Below, in pieces: positions 1 through 11,700 of a stretch of DNA of 64,000 nucleotides. Below the pieces are notes generated by a model that made no database searches, was not told the origin of the DNA, and worked only from the letters and a program-made list of their open reading frames with translations. Source of the DNA: Struthio camelus (lineage: Eukaryota > Chordata > Aves > Struthioniformes > Struthionidae); assembly GCF_040807025.1 (NCBI RefSeq), contig NC_090967.1, positions 7,928,001-7,992,000 of the forward strand, read 5' to 3'. The translations under genes and the position numbers were made by a program. The first letter of the stretch is position 1. Each line of letters opens with the position of its first letter.

Positions 1-3000
1 AGAGGACCGGCTGGGTTAGAGCAGCACACGCTGCGCAGCTCAGAGCTGGAAGACTGAGAGCAGAGAAATTTGTGTTAATGTACTGGGAGCTCACGCCAGC
101 TCAGATGCCTCCTCCAGGTGGAGAAGGTTTGCAGCTCCAGCCCTGTGCAGATTTATGAACTCCTTTTGTTGCTTTTCCTTGTCTTGTTGATGCATTTCTT
201 GTCCTCCTCTTCCATTCCCACACATGCCTTGTGCTGTTGGCGCTGTCTCTGAAGGTAGTTTGTTGGCGGGGAGGGGAGACCGCTTATCCCTGTAGGGCAG
301 CATATCCTGTATGTTGTGTTTAATTTGGAGGGCTTTTGTTTTAAATTTTCAGCGGTCATTGCCAAGCAGTTTGTTTGTACTAACTTTCAACTTTTGCACC
401 AGCAGAAACATGATATAGATATACAGATATAGCTAAGAGTGTGTGTGTGTGTGTGTACATGCACACATACACATTAAAAACCTACTATTTTATAAATGTG
501 TGGGTGCATATGTGTATGTGAGCCTACTTTAAAAAGTCGGATCATTTTTCCAAATAGAACCTGTGACTTTTCATATTTACTCAAGGGATTAGACACCTGA
601 CTTTTACTGAAATCTGGGCATTTAGCTCCCTTGGGCCACGATGAAATCCCAGCCATACCAGCTACTGACAGGTTCCTTTTGCAAAGAGCCAGTGGCTTAA
701 GCATACAACCTCAGCTGAAAGCAGCATGCCTGGATCGCGCAGGACTGAACATGTCTCACCTGACTTCAGCCTCCTGGGCCCAGGGTTGGTCCCTCCCCCT
801 CAACAGTATTTTTAAAACTTTGCCTCCATATGTCTAGTGGATTCAGAATTTGAGGTTATTCCTAATGATTCCTAACATTGTTCTTTTTTTAAAAAAAAAG
901 CGCAGGGGGAAGGTGGTCTGACACCTCGCAGCATTTCCCAGCCCCTCCTGAGGCGGGTACATCCGCGATGCCCCGCAACTCCCTGCGGGCAGCACTGGGC
1001 ATCTGCCTGTGTTTGGAAAAGTGCTAAGCGTATAGCAATGGCTGATCCAATAATAATAATAAATAAATGTCCCATTTTGCTCCTTGTAACTAATAGCCTG
1101 TTATTCTACATTTCACTCCATCAGCTTCCCTGGAATCAGTTTTCTAATGAAAGGCTACTATTCAGCATGAGTAAGATGATCTCAATCTGCCCACTAGTTA
1201 TTTTTGCCTTCCGTACAGCAAGATGAGCTTTATTCCTAAAAAAGAGAAAAAAAATTATCCTAGTGTCTATTTTGTTAATTATTATCATCTTATATTATGA
1301 GCAACTTTCACCCCAAAGTATCTTGAATGCTTCCTAACCTAGCAGAGCTGTGCAGATAGAGAAAATATATATTAATGTTAAAAAAAAGGTGTTTCCATTT
1401 CATTGGTCTGAAAAGGAAGATTTATTTTTCCACCTCCCACAAAATTGGTGCAAAAATGGCAATTTTTTTTTCACCTTTAAAGGAAAATGCAACAAAAAAG
1501 AAATCACACTTTTTTTTTGGCACCACTTGTTTCTCATCCAAAAATGCTTTTTCTGCTTCCAACCTGCTGGGGTTTTTCACAGGAGGAAAAAAAAAAAAGA
1601 CCTCTCTTTTTTGAGTAAAATTCTCTTCTTCCTCTCTCTCTCTCTCCAAGGATTGCTATTTTCCCAAATGGAAATCTCAAAAATAGCCATTATTTTTGAA
1701 GTGTTGCAAATTTGGGCTGTTTCTGTAGCTCAGGGCAGAAAGGCAGCAGTCTCCGTTTTTTCCAAGCCTTCCCTTTTATCCCCAGCAGCTTCCCCGCTGC
1801 ACCTACACCCAGCCCTGAGCCGCAGGTACTGACAGGGAGTTGCCCGCAAGCCCTGGAGCTGGCTCTGGAGACTCCGATGGCCTGGAGAAAGGCGGATGGA
1901 TGGGTTCTGTGCTCTGTGCTGTGCCCAGAGCCCTGGGCAGGGCTGGCTCTTAGCTGGGCTACTGCTGCTTGTGGAAATGAGACCAGGCAGCAGATCCAGC
2001 CTGCTGAGCTGCTCCTCTCAGCAGGGAAGTCGCCAAGCTCATCCGCAGGTCTAGGAGGAGCCACTGCGTAGAGCGATGGCCCCGCGCGGGCCGGGGCCAG
2101 GGCAGAGCTGCTGGGACGGGGCGGCTGCGTGCAGCAGTGCCGCTCAGCTCTGCGTTACCCTGGAAGGGGAGCGCCTTTCTCCTCTTCAGTGGCTGACGAC
2201 TCTCAAATTAAGCACCCTGAATTAAATACGTGAAGCTAGAGCATTGGAATTTGTTTCCTGGTCTACAGGACGCTGGTCCTTGGGCTCTGGCCATGCCCTG
2301 GGAAGGCTGCTGCCAGCTATGGGGGTACTGGCCTGCACTGTTACTAGGCGCTGCAGAAGGACGGTACCAGAACAAAGATGCTGCCGGTGTGAGTTCGGAG
2401 GGGTCCTGTCCTTCCAACACAGGTTTTGAGCTCACTCCTCCGTTCTGCCCACCGTTGCTCTGGGCCTGGCAGGGCCAGCAGATGGTGGGGGCAGAGGAGG
2501 GGGTCTGCGCGCCTGGCGCGACCCGGTGCGCGCTGCCGCGTGGCACTGCTGTGAGCGGTGAGGTCGCCCAAGCCTGCTCGCGCTGCGTTGGAGGCGAGGA
2601 CGCTCCCCAGGTGCCTGCTGAGATCTGCGGCAGGAGCCGTGGCTGGTGCTCATGAGCGCTGTGCTCGCCGGCGCTCAGCCCCTCGGCCGTCCGGGGCATC
2701 GCCACCAGTGACCGCGCTGCACCGGCCCTCCTGCCGCTCGTCCGGCCCGGATTGCACCCGGAGTGCATTTCCATGGCAACTCAACAGCTGGGCATCAGAG
2801 GCAATTTTCCTGCATGCAGGACAGCATGGGAAATTGCCAACCAGAGGGTAAAAAACAAGAGCTGGAGAGAAAGTGGAGAAGAAAAGATGGGGGGGCTTGG
2901 GGGATGCTGATGAAGAGGGGAAAGGGGAGGACCTGCTGTGCTGCAGGAGCCTGTGCTGTGCACCCACAGGAGCTGCCGGCCAGAGAGGTCCGCTGAGGTG

Positions 3001-6000
3001 GGATCGATGGTGCTAGGAGCAGCAACCAGCGGAGAGCCAGTGCAAGGGCTGGCCCGCTCTCGCCGCAGGTGCAGCGCAGTGAGGCAGTTTGGCCACAGAT
3101 AGGGGAGGCCCACCGAAGAATCGGAAGCTGCCCCAAGTGAGCAGGATGGAGGAGAGAGGAGGGCGCCCGAGTACTGGTTAGGGCCCGCCATGGTGGGAGA
3201 GGTCAGCAGCAGAGGAGCCTTCACTGTGTCCCTATTGCTGCAAACAGGCATCCCAGGGGCTCACGTTCTGGAGTCTTCCCCCCATGCAATCTGGGGACCT
3301 AGGCTGTGTGAAAGGAAAGGCACTATAAAAAGAAATCCTTCTCTTATGTTGTCAGCAATTTCACCCTCTTCCGATACTGCCATTCTGGGAATTCACAAGC
3401 GATTCGAAACCAATAGGTGTGTTCCTTCTTATTTGCCTTTACAGCTTGAGTCCCTAACGGATCGCATTTTCAAGCTGTTCTGCTTAGCCACAAAGGCTGA
3501 CATTTTTTTTTTTCTTCCAAATTCAAAAAAAGGAAAGCTAAAATTCCCAGATGAACACAGGAACTTTCTGGAACTTTCTCTTAGGAAGCCCTGTCAAACA
3601 GCAGAAGACTTGCAGGAAAGCTGCAAGAACTGAGACCAGCGTACACTTCGGATGCGTCTTTTGCAAAGTGCAGGAGGAAAGAACAATTCTTTCGATCCAA
3701 CAGAAATAATATGAGGATGAAACCACAAAAATTATCCAGGACATTCCAAACCCTTAGAAGACAAAAACAACTTGCAGCTCATGGTTTTATGTTGATTTGA
3801 TTGCCAGTTGACGAGGTCGCTTTTTGGAAGTGCCACCACTGCAAAGCTGTGGCCTCTCACATCCAACGGACCATTGCATGGTGGAGACTCATGCTTTGGG
3901 TGCTGGTGGCAGCTGTCAGGGGTTTGTGTTGAATTAGTCATTAGCCGAAACTGGAACCATTTACCTGGCTCTCCACTGTTTACCCGCTGCTCATCTGCAA
4001 AAGCCCCATGTTACACACAACCAGAACCAAAAAGGCCAATGCTGCGAAAGTAACAATACTTCTGTGTAGCTGTGCCCCTTCCCCCCTACAATTCTAGCTT
4101 TTTTTTTTTTTTTCCTCATATGACTGCCTTTCCCGGGTGTCTTGACTCTACCCCCACCCCCCACCCCAAGCAGCTGGAAAGGTTGCGGGGGGTCCCTGCA
4201 GGGCAAGGGGAGACCATCAGGTGCATCTCTGCATGTCAGTCTTAGTCCACAACTTATTTACTTGTTAGTTCAAAGAACAAAGTATTATTTTAGAGCATCC
4301 AAAGTCACTACAAATATTTCCCCATGTGTTTCTCCCATTCATTGACACAGTTCTCCTGCTGTGTTTGCAGTCCAAAGGCTGCGGTATGGTGCACATATCT
4401 GGGCAATACAGATTCAGGGCAGAGGAAGGGGAAACACTGCACAAACCCAAGTACCCCTCCTTGCCAAACGGGAGTCACATGTAGCAACCAGGTGATGTTA
4501 ATGGGAGCACAGAGTTGCTGTTCCTTTGGTTTTCCCTTCTCCCCCTCCACCTTCCAGTAAATTGGCTCCTGACTAGTCCCATTTTCTCCACTCCCCTCCA
4601 GTCAGGTCTTGCTCCTTCTCGCTGTGCTATTTTTTGACTGGTTTTCCAACCCTTGCATTTCCAAGCTGATCTGTAGGTGGGGGCAGACACTAGCTAACTG
4701 CTAGTGTAGCTGTACAGCACCCAGCTTTTCAGCTCCTGTGCCTTAACTGGGGCTAACCAGGCATCACTGAAGCACTACGCTTTGGATGGACCCAATCAGC
4801 TGAATTAGCATCTCCAAAATACATCCCTTGTCATGCAGGCACAGGGAGAAATGCAGGCAGAATAGCAAGGAAAGTGGAAGGGGATGAGATTCCCACTGGT
4901 TTAATTATCCAGAGAATTGTGCAAATGGGAGGCCAGGAAATTTGATCTTTTAAAAATACCTGAGACTGTATATTTCAGCCACTTCTGGTGATGTAAATCA
5001 GGAGCAGCAGTTTGGGACTGGGTAAGAGCGATCAGCCTTAGCCTCAGCACTTGTAGCCCTGCAGCTCTGGTGGAGCAAGGTGGCAGCTGGGTTACTCGGA
5101 CTGTCCCGGTGCCTAGCGGCATGCTGCGCCTGTAGGAGCCTGTGCATGTGCTCTGCGGGGTGGTGCAGCCATGCAGCACGTCTCCCTGTGCTGCCTGCAC
5201 GGTGGGTGTGTGGCTCAGTCTGCAGGGCCCTCTCGCTATTTGAGGAACTGAGTTTCTGAGGGCACCTACTGGGGCTAGGGCCAATATGCAAGCCTGTTCC
5301 TGTGCATGCATAAGTCTCCTGTGCCCCTGTGCTTGTCCATTAGTGCTGTGCATGCGCTGTTCTGCAAGGGAGCCCTGGAATGGGAGGACACTCCCGAGTG
5401 TGTCTGTGTGCATGTGGGGGAAAGGCAGCGTGCCCACTCACCTGGGTGGGAGCCAGCCGCTGAGCCAAAGAGGATGCATGTGGTGTGACTGTGTCGTGTG
5501 TCATCCATCCCTGCCATACACACACACCACCACCCCTGCAGCCCTCTTTGCTCTTGTAGCTCGCGGACCTGCTGTTTTTCGGGTCACTGCACTCTCAAGC
5601 GGATAGCAGCTTCTTTGCTATTTTCCCTGACATGTGTCACGTTGCATTGGCTTTGTTTGAAGCCAGCCCCTCTGATTCTGTCGCTGACAATAAGGAGTCG
5701 TCTCTCACTGCTCCTCCCGAACTGCATCCTGACACGTTCACTCCTGTGCGTCATTTTTGGCATGGGGGGAGAGGGTTAAGTCTTTAATTGCCATGACCAC
5801 CTCCTTGCAAAGATGGGGGTCAGGCTGGCACTGAGGCTGGGGTGCTGATGCTGCAGGAATAGCTGGTCACAGCAGTCACAGCCGCACTTCTGCCGGGCTG
5901 GGTGGCATCAGCCACCTGCGTGCTGCAGGGCAGCCAGGCGCCTGTGTGGCCTGGGGCGGCAGGAGGCAGCGCTGTGCACCTCATCCCACCTCTGCTTGGC

Positions 6001-6734
6001 CAAACCCTGCAGGACCCTGGCCCCACATCCAGGAGGCATTGGCTGGCCTCTCCCCTTGGCCACGGTGGGATGTGGTACAAAACGCCCTCTGAGAGGGGCA
6101 ACTAGGGGGCTTTTTGTTGGCTCTGCACAACTGTCTTGTTGACGTTTGCCTGCTCCTGTTGTGAGACAAACTGGGGCCCAGGATGCCAGGGTTTATTGCA
6201 GGTCTTGGCGGAGAGCTTAGTAGATATACTGGTTACACTGGGGCAGGGAAGGGCAAATGGGAACTAAGATACTGCAGAACTGGTGATCTTGGGTAGAAGG
6301 AAAAGGAAACAGAGAGGCCACGGTTCCTGGGATTTATTCACCTTGTATTTCTCCTTCTGTGTTTCCTGGCATATCTTCTGGGCCTCAGTTTCCTTACTTA
6401 TTGTTCAAGAAGGGTGTAATTGCCCAGGCACTTTTTCTTGTTACCATATGAATTGGATCATCCAAAAAAAGGGCTAATGAAGAGCAAGAAATTATTGAGC
6501 CTTCACTTTGCTGTGGGGAGGGGATGACAGAGGAAGCCACAGAAATCTCTGCAGGTGCGAGCAGATCAGGGAGACCCTGCAGGCTGACCCCCAGGGATGC
6601 ATTTCAGCCAAAAGCAAATTGTTTCCATGCCAGGCATGTTTTCAATACCAGGCAGTTGTGTGCTCAGGTGCCCCTATCCTCCTGCTTTGGACTGTGAGCC
6701 TCACAGAAGGTTGATGTTTTTGTGTTTCCCCCAG
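1..6734 (+). other. CELF5: Upstream non-coding part of CELF5 (intron)
   Basis: No exon was recognised here. The first CELF5 exon in the window enters with two bases of a split codon, so an upstream exon must be spliced to it. I searched by eye for the RRM1 exons and the linker before RRM2 (the stretch ending like IQVKPADSESRGG in human CELF5) and did not find them, so the 5' part of the gene probably lies before position 1. Contents include a GT microsatellite near 440, a T15 run near 4100, and a CpG-richer patch at about 2050-2770. Open frames in the patch look like chance products of base composition. A short alternative first exon cannot be excluded. Confidence 0.6.
439..456. repeat. (GT)n microsatellite
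   Basis: Nine consecutive GT dinucleotides, followed by a short imperfect CA-rich stretch in the CELF5 upstream intron. Confidence 0.9.
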
Positions 6735-8730
6735 GGGACAGGAAGCTCTTTGTGGGCATGTTAAATAAGCAGCAATCTGAGGAGGACGTACTCCGGCTCT
6801 TTGAACCCTTTGGGGTCATTGATGAATGTACGGTGCTCCGTGGACCCGATGGTAACAGCAAAGGTGTGAACCTCTCTATATGTTGTGCCCCTTTCTCTCT
6901 GCTCTTCAGGTCATGCTCGCCTGCCTCGCTGCCTGTGCCTCCCACCTTGCCCTGGAGCGCTTATCTCCCACGCCATCCTTTGGAGCCAGGCTAGAGGAGC
7001 CTGCAGCCCAGCCAGACATGGGGAGCAGGGCAGGGAGAGTTATCTGCTGCAAGGACAGCTTGGGGAAGATGGGATGAGACCTGGGTGACGGGGGGGAAAG
7101 CAGAGAGGGATGAGTAGCAGCTAAGTTACCAGGATCACTAGTGAGCCATCTGGCTCAATCTGGAGCTGCGCTTTGAAATGTTTTTCACTCCCAATTAGGA
7201 GTGCATGAAGAGTTTGGGGAAAGGGGGGGAATGTGGGGAAAAAGTAGAGATGGTGACATCATCTATAGGGTGTATCACTGAAGTGATGCTTTGAGCCCCT
7301 TCCAGTTTTTCCAGAATAGGGTACTTGGGATGAGTCAGCCTATTTGTCTCCCACTTTCTCAGGGTAGCCCTCCTTTGCCCTGCCTGAGATCCTGATACTG
7401 TGTCCTGCTCAGCTCTGCAGATGGCAGCTTCACAGCAGCCCTGTCACTGCAGTCTCCTGTGCTCTTTCTGTCCCTTTCCAGGCTGTGCTTTTGTAAAGTT
7501 TTCATCCCACACAGAGGCTCAGGCAGCAATCCACGCACTCCATGGCAGCCAAACAATGCCCGTGAGTATGAGGCCAGGGTACCTACCCTCTTCCCAATCC
7601 TCTTTCCCATCACCTTGTGGAAGGGAATGCCCATCACTGTTGGAAAACCAGGGGATTCCACTGCAGTTTGCAGCTGGTTTGGTTGGTGGGGGGGGGGGGG
7701 GGGGGGGGGGAGGGTTACATCCATGCTCTTGTCTTTGGGAACCATCCTATCTCCTGGGCTGGTGTGTGTGTGTGTGTCTATGTCTGTCCAGAGTGGTAGT
7801 GACGGCCCTTATGTTTATAAAGACTAAATTAAAGAAAGCCAAGGACCAGGCCATGTATCCATCCTGGAGACAGCTATCTGGAAGAGTTCAAAATAGAGCA
7901 AGGTGCAAGCTAACAATTCAGCAATGTGAACAGTCAGGGCTCCAGTGCCTGCACACGCTCTCCGGCCTTCTGTTATCCAGGAGGTACCGGCAGGCTCTGG
8001 GGCAGGCTGGGTGTAGGTGAGAATACCTTGTGCCTTGTGTGGGGCTGTGCAACCACAGCTGTGGCCTCTTGTGCAAGTGGAGCTGCAGTTGTGATCCGGT
8101 CACTCTCAGTCTCTACCCTGCATTGCAGCAGCTTGTGGGCAGGACAGTGAGTTGCTGCAGCAAGGGTATTTGCAGCTGCCAGGACCTGCTCTGCCTGTCC
8201 AGCCAAGCTCATGATGGTGGAAAAATGGTGCTTGTGCCTGACCATTGCCTGGGTGTTCCTGGCTGCTGCCATCCAGACACTTGGCAAATGCAGCCAGGCA
8301 TGTGCACACCTGCTTGTGCAGCTGTGCCTGCCCCAGTGTGTGAGGGGCAGGGTGGGAAGGGGAAGGGATGGATGAACAGATGGATGGATGGACAGGGAAG
8401 GGAACAGCCCAGGTTCCAGGCAGCTCCTGAGCACTTTCACTCCAGCAGTCTTCTGCTCCTCTTCCCGCTCCTCTCTGCTGCCTGTTCTGCCCCATCCCGC
8501 CCTGCCTGACTGCTGCCTCTCCGGCTGTCCCACGGCCTCCTCTCCCCCTGCCTCTTCTCTCTGTCTCCTCTCTCTGTGCCTAGGGCGCCTCCTCCAGTCT
8601 AGTGGTGAAGTTTGCTGACACAGATAAAGAGAGGACCCTCCGTCGTATGCAGCAAATGGTGGGGCAGCTGGGGATATTCACTCCATCTCTCACCTTGCCG
8701 TTCAGCCCATACAGCGCCTATGCGCAGGCT
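6735..8730 (+). CDS. CELF5: CELF5 exons encoding RRM2 (three exons)
   Basis: The exons at 6735-6863, 7482-7561 and 8584-8730 encode RRM2. RNP2 (KLFVGMLNK) is in the first and RNP1 (GCAFVKFSS) in the second. The third carries the last strand ([21 protein letters not shown]) and the start of the linker. The introns are 618 and 1,022 bp. The 80-bp middle exon is not a multiple of three, so skipping it would shift the frame and destroy the domain. Confidence 0.92.
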
Positions 8731-11700
8731 GTGAGTATCACGCGTGTGTGTGGGGAAACGTTGCCTTCTTGGCTATGGGCCAACACCATACCTGGGCTGG
8801 AAGACCACAGACAGGGTCTCAGTAGCAAATGTGTGAAAGCTTCCCAGCACCTGGGAGTCCTTCCTGGCTTCAGTTTCTCAATCGGCAGCCCAGTCCCTGC
8901 GCATTTCTCTCCTGCAAGGGTTGGCAGGAGAGATCTGAGCCCTTCTCAACATGAGGCTGGATTTCTCTGATGTGATGTAGACTGGCGGAGGTGTCTGGGA
9001 ACAGGTCAAGCATGACCCAGTGTCTTTCTGCCTTGTTTTGTGGACAGCATAGAGCCATGATTCCTCAGTGATGTCTGCTAGACATGGCAATCTGCCAATT
9101 CGTGAGCTCTTCTGGGTCCATGGCACAATCGTGTCTCTCTGCTTCTGGACCACCATGAGAATCCTGAGCCCAACTTCACATGTTTCTTTCTCTGCTGCAG
9201 TTCTCAGGAGGGGCCTAGTCCCCAGTGCTGTCCTTGGCTCCAGAGGTTTTTTCCTTTTGGCTAGTGCGACTATGTGGTTTGCAAGATGCTGGCGAGGGAG
9301 CTGTGGGTGGCAGAGGGTTGAAGATGTTTTAGCTATCTGGCTCCTTGTCTGGCAAGGCTGGCTGTGCCTTCAGTCTTAGTAAGGGAACTTCATTGCCCTG
9401 GGGTGATAACAGTGATTCCCATTGATGTTTGAGGCAGATCCCAAACTCAAGAAAGCCCTGCTCAGCTGTGGTGGAAAAAACACCATCTTCCGGGTCTTCT
9501 CAGTGACTGCCACCCTCAGGTCTCTCTGCTGCCAAGTATTAAGCCCATGGAAAATGGCAATTGCTCAAGGCCCTAAGGGATCTTTGTGTCAAAAGAAGGA
9601 ACTGCAGCTTCCTTTCTTGGGGGACAAAACAAACCTATTTTTCCCACATATCTGTGGGCACCGCTTTTACCTCTGGCTCCAGTGGCAACTTGGTGTGTCT
9701 CTGTTCAATCTCCAAAACAGAAAAGGAACCATCCCTTGACTATTGGCCATTTCTTCCTAAAGAACCCCTGGAAACACCCATCACCAAGTGCCATTTAAGT
9801 GTGTACCAAGAGCATAGACTAACAAGGGAAAAGAGGCAGTGAATATGAGGGCCTGTGCCGGAGGACTTCTGTCCAGCCCTGCCATGCATGAGCCAGCTGC
9901 ACCTGAGCTGCACGACGAGGTTGTCGGCTCGTTGGCTCAGCTGAGACATGATCATTCTGATCTTCTGCTGCCGTGGAGATGGTGCTGACTTGTGCATGGT
10001 GTGATGAGGAAGGAGGTAGGAAAGGGCTATGCAGTGAGGTTATGATGGCAGAAAGTGCTTTATTAGCTCATGGCCTGGGGGGAGGGGGGGTCTCAGGAAG
10101 GAGAGCAGCGAGACCTTCTGCGCTCAATCTTTAAATGCCTGCCTCATCCCTCCAATCTTCAGAGACTCTTACTGAGGACAAGAAACCAGAGTCAGGCCTT
10201 GGCTGTGCTGCTTGCTTATCTGCATCTTCCTTCTCCGTAGTTGTGTCTGCAGATTTGTTGCCTCCTCTGATTCTAGCCTGGCCTTTTCCTCTTCCTGCTC
10301 CAGAACTTTAGTTTGGCTTTCCCCTTGACTCAGAGCTCAGCCTGTCTCCTGTCCTTTCAGTTTCTTTCTCCTTTCCCGTTTACTTTCCACTGATTTTGGT
10401 TCTCTCTCCTTCTTCCTTCTGAGCCACCAACCTCACACCTGTATTGTTTCTTCTCCTGTCTCATCCCAGTCTTCAGTTTCCCATCCTCTGGAGGAGGGAT
10501 CCTGGCAAGTTTTCGTATGCATGCAGTGTCCCCATCAGAGGGACTCAATATCAGCCCTTTGAAAGGCCACCTAGGATCCATGGAAGTGGGGCAGAAGGGA
10601 GGCATTTCACTGCCGACTCGCCTTACAGCTCCTCCAAATGTCCTGTCATGGGCACTCTTAGGAGCTGGGATTCCTGAGGAGCCTGGGCTCAGGGCATCTC
10701 TGACATAGCTCATGTTTCCCCAGTGCAGGGCTTGGAGTAGGAGATGCTGCCCCCAAGGTTGCTCATAGGCCCAGCAGATGCATCTAACAGTTAAATGGTT
10801 GAATTAGACTGAGAGGAGAGAGGCTGTTAGGGTGAACTGGTGCCACACAGGCACTGGTTCTTATGTTTACGTTTTAATGGGCCACCATTTTTCTCTCCCT
10901 GTCCCCACGGGATTTGTTGCCTCTCAAGTCAATGCAGTCCCAGAGATGTCACAAGGATGATGACAGTCCCCTGCCTGGGACAGAAAAGAAGAAAAAGTCT
11001 GGGCCCTGATTTTTGTTTCAGTTGGATGATTTTTATTTATACTAAATGCATCTTCCTTAAAACAAACAAACAAACAAACAAACAAACAAAAGTAAACGTG
11101 AAGTAAGGGAAAGCTATATTAGGTCTAAAGTTATCCTGAGTGATTCCAGATAAAATGCATTAATTTAAAAATATTCAAACAGTGCTTCTTATCTGATACA
11201 ATTTGAAAGAAAAATTCTCAGCCTTAGCTTGGAAATATGACTGGCTAAGCCTCTGGAACCAGTTATATTTAAGTACTAAACAAAATTTTGATCCCAGGTA
11301 CCTCTTGTGCAAGTGAAAAGAGAATATTTCCTTCATTTTAGTTTATTCAACAAGTTGAATTCAGTGATTGGTTCAGATGAAATCATGAAACTGATTGGGA
11401 GCTGAAAAAAATAAATCTGTCAATACAAAAAAGGCCTAGAATCTTGGAGAAACAGCCAGTGCAGTTTACTAGCTACGTATAACGCTTGAATACGTCTTGC
11501 ATTTCATAACTTAGTTCTAAACACAAAGCATATTTTGTTCACCTCCTTCCTCTTTTTTTCTGTTCTTATGGTTCATTAATGGACATTTATTTAACAAACA
11601 AAAATAATTTCAAAATGCTAGCTTCACGCATTTGCAATCAAATGACAGTCTTTCTCCAAGCACGTATTAAGGAGGAAAAAAAAAAAAGGAATATTCATCC

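Noticed and set aside
1350-1832. 160-codon open frame on + strand in the upstream CELF5 region
   Set aside because: Phe/Lys-rich translation of poly(A) and poly(T) tracts, with no family resemblance.
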